Shown piece by piece: positions 15,687-22,255 of a DNA stretch of 24,676 nt. Under the pieces are notes generated by a model. It worked only from the letters and a program-made list of their open reading frames with translations, did not search any database and was not told the origin of the DNA. Source of the DNA: JAAZLA01 sp964560975 (GTDB lineage Bacteria; Spirochaetota; Spirochaetia; Treponematales; Treponemataceae). Each line of letters begins with the position of its first letter. Positions within the stretch are counted from its first letter, which is position 1. The position numbers and the translations under genes are program-made. The stretch is from contig CAZLNE010000022.1 of assembly GCA_964560975.1 (NCBI GenBank), forward strand, positions 1-24,676, given 5' to 3'.

Positions 15687-16602
15687 GTTTTAACCCCTCT
15701 TCTATGGTTATATTTTCATCATAAAAATCCATAAAATAATCTTCCAATGTAAATTTTATTTCACTAATAAAATTAATGTTATAGTTAGCTATTACAGGAA
15801 AAAAAGTGTTAATATCTGAATCATTTATCAGTATTTTAACCTGTAGTTTATCAGCTTTTTTAGACTGAACTGTAAGTGTTTCCTCTAATACAAACCTTTG
15901 ATAATCTTCATCGCTCGAGAACTCAATCTTGTATACTTTACTCTCGTTGTGCCGCAGGGTATCAGAAACCACAGTAGATACAATTTTGCCATCTTTTATA
16001 ATAGCAATACGATCGCAGGTTGCATCAATCTCTGAAAAAATATGGGACGATAATAATACTGTTTTTCCCTTTTCCTTTTCTTCTAAAACAAAGTCTGTAA
16101 AAACTTTTTGCATAATTGGATCCAAACCGCTTGTAGGCTCATCGAGAACAAGAATACCAGGGTCGTGCATAAAGGCCGTAACTATAGCAAGTTTTCTCTT
16201 TGTTCCCAATGACATTCTTTTTATACTGCCGCGAGGATCTAGTTCAAACATTTTTGAAAGATATTCCATCTTTGTCATGTCTTCAAGACCGCGGAGTTTT
16301 GCCATCATGGCTATAAAACTAAGACCGCTCAAATTTTGGGGAAACGCAAGTTCACCCGGAAGGTATCCCAAGTTACGCTGAATTTCGCTGGGATTTGTCC
16401 AACTGTCTATACCTAAAACACTTGTCCTGCCGGATTGGGGTTTAGAGAAACCCATAATATGACGTATGGTTGTTGTCTTTCCTGCTCCATTAGGACCGAG
16501 AAATCCAAACACCTCTCCCTTACGAACAGTAAAGGATACATCAAAAACACCCCTTCCGGAGCCATAATCTTTTGTTAGATGCTCAACCTGAATCATTTCC
16601 AC
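15673..16602 (-). CDS. ABC transporter ATPase, first paralogue
   Basis: This is the first gene of the exporter operon. Walker A GPNGAGKT (36-43), signature MSLGTKRK and Walker B ILVLDEPTSGLDP are present, with a C-terminal extension like its paralogue. I choose the GTG at 16602 (309 residues): AAAGG lies 8 bases before it, and the resulting N-terminus MEMIQVEHLT aligns position by position with MSVIEISHLT of the paralogue. The ATG at 16596 is an alternative. Longer readings to 16653 have no ribosome site. Together with the downstream genes it makes a two-ATPase, two-permease exporter of unknown substrate; comparable sets often export antimicrobial peptides or drugs, but nothing here shows that. 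Confidence 0.85.
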   Translation of the reverse strand: MEMIQVEHLTKDYGSGRGVFDVSFTVRKGEVFGFLGPNGAGKTTTIRHIMGFSKPQSGRTSVLGIDSWTNPSEIQRNLGYLPGELAFPQNLSGLSFIAMMAKLRGLEDMTKMEYLSKMFELDPRGSIKRMSLGTKRKLAIVTAFMHDPGILVLDEPTSGLDPIMQKVFTDFVLEEKEKGKTVLLSSHIFSEIDATCDRIAIIKDGKIVSTVVSDTLRHNESKVYKIEFSSDEDYQRFVLEETLTVQSKKADKLQVKILINDSDINTFFPVIANYNINFISEIKFTLEDYFMDFYDENITIEEGLKHVGH

Positions 16603-16660
16603 AGCATTTACCTTTATTTCTCGCTCTTTTTGCATTGAATACAAAAAAGTCACTTTAAAA

Positions 16661-16695
16661 TATAGTAAAATATACTATACTCTACTATAATAGAG
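16661..16695. promoter_or_regulatory. Phased TACTATA operator-like cluster
   Basis: TATAGTA (16661-16667) and TACTATA (16673-16679) form a perfect 7-base dyad. A second TACTATA (16683-16689) follows exactly 10 bases after the first, within the dyad CTCTACTATAATAGAG (16680-16695). The cluster covers the promoter region between the exporter operon and the divergent radical SAM gene. Confidence 0.5.
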
Positions 16696-16698
16696 CAA
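16669..16698 (-). promoter_or_regulatory. Promoter of the two-ATPase exporter operon
   Basis: On the minus strand, TTGCTC (16698-16693) and TATATT (16674-16669) are 18 bases apart, giving a leader of about 60 bases to the GTG start. It lies wholly within the TACTATA cluster region. A consensus TATAAT on the plus strand (16686-16691) may serve the radical SAM gene, but I see no good -35 for it. Confidence 0.4.
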
Positions 16699-16767
16699 GC
16701 ATAGAGACTAAGCAAAAGACATTTTTTTCTGTTTTTTCCCTATGAAATTTAAGAAAGCAGGAATAGA

Positions 16768-17751
16768 ATGTTTAAACCATATGAAATTATTTTTGTACCA
16801 ACCCAGCAATGCAATCTGCATTGTAAGCATTGTTTTGTTCCAAATAAAAATGAGCAGCTTACTATTTCCAGTGCTGAAGTATTTTTAGAAACAGCTGTTG
16901 ATAACGGCATAGATAGAATTGGTTTTTCCGGAGGAGAACCTTTTTTGTACCCGGAATTTTTGCAAAGAATAACAGCTTTTGCTGTAGAAAAGGCTATGTA
17001 CTTTGACAGAATTATGACCAATGCTGTCTGGTTTAATTCAAAAGAACACCTCGAAGAAGTGTTACAATCTTTCTATGATGCTGGATTCGATGGAACTATT
17101 TGTATAAGTTACGATGTCTTTCATAACCAGAATGCTGCATTGGTAAAACTTTTTATTGAAACTGTTTATTCGATTTGGAAGGATAGAAGAGTTATAGAGA
17201 TCACTTCAGTACGAAGTATTAATGAAGCAGAAAATGATGCAACTCTTGCCATGATAAAAGAATTGTCAGAATTACTTGATACTGATAGTATTACGTCACA
17301 GTACTCAGAATCAGATGATTTCCCCATAAAACTCGTTTTTAATAAACCTCTGGAAAATGCCTTTATTTATTATGAAGATGAGCAGGACAGCATTCGCATA
17401 CAATGGATAGATCAGGTAGGAGAGGATCCTGAAGATTCAGACTATTGGCAAGCAGAAGAATGGTTTACAGAAGACTACTGCGAAGGTCCAGGACAGGTTC
17501 TATATGTTCATGCAGACGGCTCTATTGCCCCCTGCTGCGGATATGCAAATGAAAGTGAAAAACTAAAGATCGGATCTATATATACCATGACCATTAAACA
17601 GGTATTAGATAATGCAAACTCAATGGATATTATTAAAACCATCTATAAATACGGATTACTCAAAGAGGCAATGAAACTTGATAAAGAAAAGCTCCCAGGT
17701 AAAGGAAAAACATGTAATAATTGCCAGTTTTGCTCCTATCTTCTAAGATAA
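16768..17751 (+). CDS. Radical SAM protein with SPASM-like C-terminus
   Basis: This 327-residue radical SAM enzyme has the cluster motif CNLHCKHC (Cys15, Cys19, Cys22) close to the N-terminus and the SAM-binding GGEP at 55-58. Further cysteines at 238, 256 and 257, and at 316, 319 and 322 (CNNCQFC), resemble a SPASM or twitch domain with auxiliary iron-sulfur clusters, as in peptide-modifying maturases. The segment DGSIAPCCG (250-258) is typical of such C-termini. I see no precursor peptide gene beside it, so the substrate is open. AGGA lies about 7 bases before the ATG. It is divergent from the exporter operon and 52 bases upstream of the LuxR gene. Confidence 0.85.
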   Translation: MFKPYEIIFVPTQQCNLHCKHCFVPNKNEQLTISSAEVFLETAVDNGIDRIGFSGGEPFLYPEFLQRITAFAVEKAMYFDRIMTNAVWFNSKEHLEEVLQSFYDAGFDGTICISYDVFHNQNAALVKLFIETVYSIWKDRRVIEITSVRSINEAENDATLAMIKELSELLDTDSITSQYSESDDFPIKLVFNKPLENAFIYYEDEQDSIRIQWIDQVGEDPEDSDYWQAEEWFTEDYCEGPGQVLYVHADGSIAPCCGYANESEKLKIGSIYTMTIKQVLDNANSMDIIKTIYKYGLLKEAMKLDKEKLPGKGKTCNNCQFCSYLLR

Positions 17752-17764
17752 AACAAAAAAAACC

Positions 17765-17792
17765 TTGTTTTTTCTATATTTTACTTTATACT
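17765..17792 (+). promoter_or_regulatory. Promoter of the transmembrane LuxR gene
   Basis: TTGTTT (17765-17770) and TATACT (17787-17792) are 16 bases apart. Transcription would start near 17799, five bases before the ATG. Confidence 0.45.
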
Positions 17793-17803
17793 TTAGTGTT
17801 ATA

Positions 17804-18613
17804 ATGAATATATTAAAAAAATTATCAACTAGTTTTAACCCTTTCAGATTTACAGCTATCATGGCTTTTATCGCACTCGGAATTTCTGTAATAATTGATA
17901 CTGTATATGGTATAGACAATCCATATACACTTGTACCTCATGTCCGCATTGTTACATATATTGTGAACATTATCTTAATGATAATGTGTATTTTAATTAT
18001 TATCTTTCCTCAAAACAAGAAAGTAATAGTAATCCCCATTTTTTTAGAAAGCATCTTCACCGTTATGATAGGCTATGAGATGCTGGGTATATTTCTGTAT
18101 GCTTTTACACTGCTAATGATGTTTGCCTGGGGTTTTTTTGTGTATAAATTTAAGCGAAAAATTTTTTATGCGTTACTCCTATGGATATCAATTTTACTAA
18201 CGCTCATACCATTTGGCATAGATAGATTTTTCTTTGCACTGGGAGTTTCGCTGTTTAATTTATCAGTCTATTTTTGTGTTTATTCTCTTCTCTACTCTAA
18301 GCTTTCCCATCTCTTCCCAGAAGTAATAATGTCAACTAATAAAAATATAACGATTCCTAAGCCCGGCTCTATTTTGATATTCCAAGATTATCCGTTTACC
18401 ACGCGTCAAATCATGTGTATTTATTTAATGATGCACGGTTATACCTCATACAAAGCAATGTCAGACAAACTTGCAATCAGTGTATCAGTCATAAAAAAAG
18501 AGATGCTCGACATTTACCGTATTTTTGGGGTTCAAAACCGGGAAATGCTGTATATTGCACTTTCTCAGTATAATCTTGTATATCCTGACTATGTAGAGAA
18601 ACTTAAAGACTAG
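17804..18613 (+). CDS. Six-TM protein with C-terminal LuxR-type HTH
   Basis: This protein of 269 residues has about six hydrophobic helices (14-32, 47-68, 73-92, 95-114, 119-138, 141-163), a short linker, and a C-terminal LuxR/GerE-type helix-turn-helix (about 197-257). The HTH pattern is clear: TTRQIMCIYLMMHGYTSYKAM, then the recognition helix around SVSVIKKEMLDIYRIFGV and the final NREMLYIAL. It is likely a membrane-tethered transcription regulator; such proteins are known in Actinobacteria and Firmicutes but little studied. The ATG at 17804 is chosen because the 13 upstream codons precede any plausible ribosome site. There is no Shine-Dalgarno sequence. Targets are unknown; the adjacent radical SAM and hydrolase genes are candidates. 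Confidence 0.8.
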   Translation: MNILKKLSTSFNPFRFTAIMAFIALGISVIIDTVYGIDNPYTLVPHVRIVTYIVNIILMIMCILIIIFPQNKKVIVIPIFLESIFTVMIGYEMLGIFLYAFTLLMMFAWGFFVYKFKRKIFYALLLWISILLTLIPFGIDRFFFALGVSLFNLSVYFCVYSLLYSKLSHLFPEVIMSTNKNITIPKPGSILIFQDYPFTTRQIMCIYLMMHGYTSYKAMSDKLAISVSVIKKEMLDIYRIFGVQNREMLYIALSQYNLVYPDYVEKLKD

Positions 18614-18633
18614 TTTTGTGTAAGTGTGGTATA

Positions 18634-18672
18634 CTTCCTTAACAAGCGTTTGTAAAAAAACGTGTAAGGAAG
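18634..18672. promoter_or_regulatory. Nested dyad covering the DUF2974 gene ribosome site
   Basis: An outer perfect 8-pair stem CTTCCTTA (18634-18641) with TAAGGAAG (18665-18672) encloses an inner CGTTT/AAACG stem (18647-18651, 18658-18662). The right outer arm contains the AAGGA ribosome site of the gene starting at 18679. A TATACT box (18630-18635) overlaps the left arm, so as DNA it could instead be an operator. Confidence 0.5.
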
Positions 18673-18678
18673 CAAGAT

Positions 18679-19779
18679 ATGCCGAATATGATTGATTATC
18701 TAAAGTGGAGAGGTGATTTAACTTTCCAAGTATCAGAATTCAACGAGGTTGATAACCTCATTTTTTGTGACCTTTCATATCTTGTTTTTTCTGGTATGAT
18801 TAGCGATTCATTTGCACACAGCATAAGCCTGCACGACCTTGCAGACAGCTATGCATCATCCAAACACACAAATAGTAAAACAAGCATAGGCATGCTAATT
18901 AATCCAAAGGTAGTAGAACTCCTTTCTATCGCTGGAGAATCCGAGCGTTTTAAGAACTGTATAGTCCGGGGCTACACAGATATTATCGACCCAAAAAAAG
19001 AAAAGCAATTTGCTGCCCTCACTTTTACGTACATGAAAAATAAGCATTTTATCGCTTTTAGAGGAACCGACGATACACTCATTGGATGGAAAGAGGATTT
19101 TAATATGGCTTTTCTAGATGCAATTCCATCACAGTTGGAAGCTGTACATTACACAAATAAGGCAATATCATCCTTGCGGGGTACTTTTATATTAGGCGGC
19201 CATTCAAAAGGAGGAAACCTTGCAGCCTACGCAGGAGCCTGTATTGATTCTAAAAATACAAAAAAAATTAGTGCAATATATAACAACGATGGGCCGGGTT
19301 TCCAGGAATCGATTTTAACCAAGCCTCATTTCCAGCGAATGACAAAGCTGCTGCAGACCTTTATTCCTCAATCTTCAATTGTGGGATTACTTCTGGAGCA
19401 TGAAGAAGGATATACAATAGTCGAAAGCACCGAAGCTGGAATTATGCAGCACGACCCGTTTTCCTGGCAGGTACAGGGAAATAAATTTTGTGAATGTACA
19501 TCTTTAACCAAGGAAAGTATTTTTCTTGACAAAACATTAAAAGCATGGCTTTCTCAACTACCTGCACAAGACCGTGAGCTATTCATAGATGCCTTTTTTA
19601 ATATTCTTGAAACGACACAGGCGAAAACTCTTTCAGACCTTACAAGCAATTGGGTAAAGCATTCAGCAGCAATACTTAAGGCCTTTACTCAATTAGACAG
19701 CAGCACACGAGATGCTATTATTAAAGCTTTTCAGCTCCTCATAGAGGTTGCCGGTTCTGTAAAAAAACAACAGCATTAG
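18679..19779 (+). CDS. DUF2974 (Mbeg1-like) alpha/beta hydrolase
   Basis: This protein of 366 residues belongs to the DUF2974/Mbeg1-like family, lipase-like alpha/beta hydrolases. The strand ahead of AFRGTDDT (126-133) and the nucleophile elbow GGHSKGGN (173-180, Ser176) are clear. Asp204 in NNDGPGF and His258 in MQHDPF are likely triad partners, by family position. It has no signal peptide, so it is probably cytoplasmic, and its substrate is unknown. AAGGA lies about 8 bases before the ATG and is part of a dyad that could hide it. It follows the LuxR gene by 65 bases, in the same direction. Confidence 0.85.
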   Translation: MPNMIDYLKWRGDLTFQVSEFNEVDNLIFCDLSYLVFSGMISDSFAHSISLHDLADSYASSKHTNSKTSIGMLINPKVVELLSIAGESERFKNCIVRGYTDIIDPKKEKQFAALTFTYMKNKHFIAFRGTDDTLIGWKEDFNMAFLDAIPSQLEAVHYTNKAISSLRGTFILGGHSKGGNLAAYAGACIDSKNTKKISAIYNNDGPGFQESILTKPHFQRMTKLLQTFIPQSSIVGLLLEHEEGYTIVESTEAGIMQHDPFSWQVQGNKFCECTSLTKESIFLDKTLKAWLSQLPAQDRELFIDAFFNILETTQAKTLSDLTSNWVKHSAAILKAFTQLDSSTRDAIIKAFQLLIEVAGSVKKQQH

Positions 19780-19810
19780 GAAGCAAACAGTTTTAGAGGA
19801 CGGCTCAACC

Positions 19811-20836
19811 CTACTGAGAAAGATTTGAAAAAAACTCTTCTACTTCTTTGTACGAATTCCTTCTTGCATAAACTTGGGGAGTAAAGAGTTTATTTGTAAA
19901 TACATCATCACGTATCTTGAGTTCAGAAAAGTCATATCCGCGTTCTTGTAGAAATTCAAGAGCTGGTATATTTACTGTTTTTACAGCTAAGGAAGCAGGG
20001 CTATTGCCGCTAGAGTCTTCAAGCACAGCTCCCTCTGAAAGTAAAAAATCTACTGCATACGCATTACAAGAAAGAACCGCGGCATGTAACGGGGTAACAA
20101 CGTAACCTTGTATGAGAGTTTCTTTTAAAATATTTGCGCCATTGAGAATGAGATATTCAACAAGACCATCATTATACGAAACTATTGCAGAAAGAAGCAT
20201 GGAATAATTTCTTGAATCTGTATCATCAATTTCTATATCAAACTCTTTCATTACTTGAGCAATATCTTCATACGTCATAGAATTTACTTCTCGAATAAGC
20301 TTTTCTACCCTTGTAACATGGTCAAGTTTTTCTTGTAGATTGATTGTATCGTTTTCCAAATTTAGATTGATAAACACAGTTCTGTTGATACTTATATACA
20401 CAGGTTTTGTATCTTTTGCGTATGTAAAATAGTAAGTTCTCTTTTCTTCAGAATGCATTTTAATTGGTGTCTTTGTATGTAATGCTTTGAAAGTAACGGG
20501 ATTATAACTTATGGCAAAGGGATCTTCTGCCGGTGTAAATGAAAGGGAACCGTCTTTGGCGACACATATCAGCTCGATTACAGAATCAGCCAATGGTTCA
20601 AAAGCCAGCGCCCCTTCATTGATGAAGGTAAAATGAGCTTCCACGATTCTTTGATCTTTCTGAATGGGAGCAAAAACGTCCTTATTTTTTGTAATTTTTT
20701 TTAATCCGCTATTACATGTATCAAGACGAATACTCACATCATTTTGAATCAAATAATCGGCAGAATCCTTAACTGCTAAAGTAGTACAGGAATAAAGCAA
20801 GATAAAAACAACAAACATAGTTACTAATTTTTTCAT
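19811..20836 (-). CDS. Ankyrin-repeat lipoprotein
   Basis: This predicted lipoprotein of 341 residues has a signal helix (about 4-15) ending in the lipobox LYSC with Cys17. Residues 60-160 look beta-rich and match no domain I recognise. The C-terminal half carries ankyrin-like repeats at about 209-240, 246-275 (TPLHAAVLSCNAYAVDFLLSEGA is partly canonical) and 278-305. It is probably an envelope protein that binds another protein. The ATG at 20836 is preferred over the open frame to 20875: AAGGGA lies about 8 bases upstream and the lipoprotein signal then starts MKK. It converges on the DUF2974 gene with only 31 bases between, where I see no terminator. Confidence 0.8.
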   Translation of the reverse strand: MKKLVTMFVVFILLYSCTTLAVKDSADYLIQNDVSIRLDTCNSGLKKITKNKDVFAPIQKDQRIVEAHFTFINEGALAFEPLADSVIELICVAKDGSLSFTPAEDPFAISYNPVTFKALHTKTPIKMHSEEKRTYYFTYAKDTKPVYISINRTVFINLNLENDTINLQEKLDHVTRVEKLIREVNSMTYEDIAQVMKEFDIEIDDTDSRNYSMLLSAIVSYNDGLVEYLILNGANILKETLIQGYVVTPLHAAVLSCNAYAVDFLLSEGAVLEDSSGNSPASLAVKTVNIPALEFLQERGYDFSELKIRDDVFTNKLFTPQVYARRNSYKEVEEFFSNLSQ

Positions 20837-20856
20837 GGTACGTTCCCTTTTTTTTA

Positions 20857-20885
20857 ACTTTATCATTAAAAACAAATGGATTCAA
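20857..20885 (-). promoter_or_regulatory. Promoter of the ankyrin lipoprotein gene
   Basis: On the minus strand, TTGAAT (20885-20880) and TAAAGT (20862-20857) are 17 bases apart. Confidence 0.5.
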
Positions 20886-20895
20886 GCAGAATAAT

Positions 20896-20924
20896 TTGCC
20901 ATTCTCATTAAAATAGCATATATT
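20896..20924 (+). promoter_or_regulatory. Promoter of the DUF456 gene
   Basis: TTGCCA (20896-20901) and TATATT (20919-20924) are 17 bases apart, close to consensus. Transcription should begin at about 20931, next to the ATG at 20932. Confidence 0.6.
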
Positions 20925-20931
20925 CATACAT

Positions 20932-21414
20932 ATGATTGCAGATATTTTACTGCTCGCCGGAGCAGGTTTAGCCCTATTAATAGGACTTGCGGGCTGTATA
21001 GTTCCCATAATTCCAGGAGTTCCCCTTGCTTGGGCGGGCTTACTCCTTGCATTTTTTTCATCAAAAACTCAGATTTCCTTTTCTCTTCTCATTATCTGTC
21101 TGATAACAGCAGTTGCGGTTTCTATTATAGACAACCTGGCACCAATCTTATTAACTAAGAAATCCGGAGGATCAAAGGCGGGAACAATAGGTGCAACATT
21201 GGGACTTATTGCAGGTATTTTTCTAGGTCCAATCGGGATTATTCTAGGTCCCTTTGCCGGTGCTTTCGTTGGCGAGCTTATGCATGACCGTAGTAATACT
21301 CAGCGTGCTTTTAAGGCCGCCATGGCAGCCTTTGGAGGTTTTCTCCTAGGTACTGGTATTAAGCTCATCAGTGTCGGCTTCTTTATTTGGATTTTTGTGA
21401 GAGCACTTATGTAG
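20932..21414 (+). CDS. DUF456 family membrane protein
   Basis: This small membrane protein of 160 residues is almost entirely hydrophobic. It has the DUF456 hallmarks: an N-terminal helix leading into GLAGCIVPIIPGVPLAW (18-34), a central helix pair with a short basic loop (TKKSGGSKAGT), then the glycine-rich GPIGIILGPFAGAFVGEL (99-116). The family has no assigned function. The start matches the family N-terminus. No Shine-Dalgarno precedes it, and the promoter places the mRNA start next to the ATG, so a leaderless transcript is likely. Its stop lies inside its own terminator hairpin. Confidence 0.88.
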   Translation: MIADILLLAGAGLALLIGLAGCIVPIIPGVPLAWAGLLLAFFSSKTQISFSLLIICLITAVAVSIIDNLAPILLTKKSGGSKAGTIGATLGLIAGIFLGPIGIILGPFAGAFVGELMHDRSNTQRAFKAAMAAFGGFLLGTGIKLISVGFFIWIFVRALM

Positions 21415-21445
21415 GTATCTTATTCCGTGTGCTCTTGTTTTTTTT
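21400..21445 (+). terminator. Intrinsic terminator of the DUF456 gene
   Basis: AGAGCAC (21400-21406, in the last codons of the gene) pairs with GTGCTCT (21429-21435), followed by TG and eight T. The loop is 22 bases. Confidence 0.6.
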
Positions 21446-21463
21446 AATAATTTTTACTACTAT
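21435..21463 (+). promoter_or_regulatory. Promoter of the queuosine transporter mRNA
   Basis: TTGTTT (21435-21440) and TACTAT (21458-21463) are 17 bases apart. Transcription would start near 21470, exactly at the 5' end of the riboswitch. The -35 shares bases with the T-run of the preceding terminator. Confidence 0.5.
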
Positions 21464-21469
21464 GCAAAC

Positions 21470-21505
21470 AGCGGTCGCAACTACCCGCTTTAACAAAACA
21501 AGGAG
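21470..21505 (+). promoter_or_regulatory. preQ1-I riboswitch
   Basis: The aptamer has stem P1 AGCGG (21470-21474) with CCGCT (21485-21489), a 10-base loop UCGCAACUAC, and the tail UUAACAAAACAAGG (21490-21503). It has the same segment lengths as the Thermoanaerobacter tengcongensis preQ1 riboswitch as I recall it, with an identical tail and a loop differing at three positions. preQ1 binding folds the tail into a pseudoknot that traps the Shine-Dalgarno; here the tail runs into AAGGAG, 9 bases before the ATG. This implies translational shut-off of the transporter when preQ1 is plentiful. Confidence 0.93.
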
Positions 21506-21514
21506 ATCTTTTCT

Positions 21515-22156
21515 ATGAGTGCAACTCTTAAGGGTACCGTATCGGCGCCTGAACAGACAGCAAACTTGATTGCTGTTTCATCGATTGTCATCATTGCATT
21601 GTATGCTGCAGCCCAGATGATGGCAGATATTGGAAGCCTTAAAATAGGCTCTATTGCCGGTCTTAGTATAGACGGCGGGACATTTATCTATCCTATTACA
21701 TTCACTATCCGCGATATGATCCATAAAAAACTTGGTAAAAAAGCTGCGCGAACCATAATTATTATTTGTGCGTTTATAAACCTTGTAATGGCTCTCTTTT
21801 TTGCTCTTCTTACCAAACTTCCATCAGATCCTTCATGGACTTTGCAGAACGAATTTGCTGCACTTCTTGGTCCTGTTTGGCGTATTGTTCTTGCTTCCAT
21901 TGCTGCAGAACTTGTTTCAGAATTATTGGACACAGAGATGTATCATCTTTGGGTAACAAAAATAACCACGAAGTTCCAATGGGCCCGCGTTCTTTTTTCA
22001 AACATTGTGAGTATTCCGGTGGATTCGCTCATCTTCGGTCTTGCAGCATTTTCGGGGACTCTCCCGAGTGAGACTGTCTGGTCAATCATTCTTGCAAATA
22101 TATTTGTAAAAGGAATCGTAACAATTATCAGCATTCCACTCATATACCTTGTATAA
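21515..22156 (+). CDS. yhhQ: Queuosine precursor transporter, VUT family
   Basis: This integral membrane protein of 213 residues is from the vitamin uptake transporter (VUT/YhhQ, DUF165-related) family, which imports queuosine precursors such as preQ0 or preQ1. It has about six helices. Family-typical features include FIYPITFTIRDMIHKKLGKKAAR (57-79), with acidic and basic residues in the membrane-proximal loop, and ELVSELLDTEMYHLW further on. The preQ1-I riboswitch in its leader independently supports the substrate class. The gene stands alone; no queuosine biosynthesis enzyme is in the window, consistent with salvage. Confidence 0.93.
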   Translation: MSATLKGTVSAPEQTANLIAVSSIVIIALYAAAQMMADIGSLKIGSIAGLSIDGGTFIYPITFTIRDMIHKKLGKKAARTIIIICAFINLVMALFFALLTKLPSDPSWTLQNEFAALLGPVWRIVLASIAAELVSELLDTEMYHLWVTKITTKFQWARVLFSNIVSIPVDSLIFGLAAFSGTLPSETVWSIILANIFVKGIVTIISIPLIYLV

Positions 22157-22190
22157 AAAAAATTCTTCTGGTTGACTGACAATATAGAAA

Positions 22191-22231
22191 AAAGCCCTAA
22201 AACCTGCATAAGTCTCAGGCTTCAGGGCTTT
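22191..22231. terminator. Terminator between yhhQ and the CheA-like kinase gene
   Basis: The stem AAAGCCCT (22191-22198) with AGGGCTTT (22224-22231) has an inner CCTG/CAGG extension (22203-22206, 22216-22219). The minus strand runs into a strong T-run, so it mainly ends the kinase transcript; the plus-strand tail is weaker. Confidence 0.8.
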
Positions 22232-22255
22232 GTACCTTTGTATCAATAAGAACTA

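Noticed and set aside
16742..16890. Short frame starting MKFKKAGIECL, considered as a RiPP precursor for the radical SAM enzyme
   Set aside because: It overlaps the start of the radical SAM gene in another frame, has no ribosome site and shows no leader-core pattern.
17753..17776. Terminator hairpin after the radical SAM gene
   Set aside because: The possible stem AAAACAA/TTGTTTT has a single G-C pair and is too weak to call; part of it is used in the LuxR promoter.
21766..22071. Open frame of 101 codons overlapping yhhQ in another frame
   Set aside because: The product is cysteine- and serine-rich shadow sequence, and yhhQ in this stretch is a well-supported family member.
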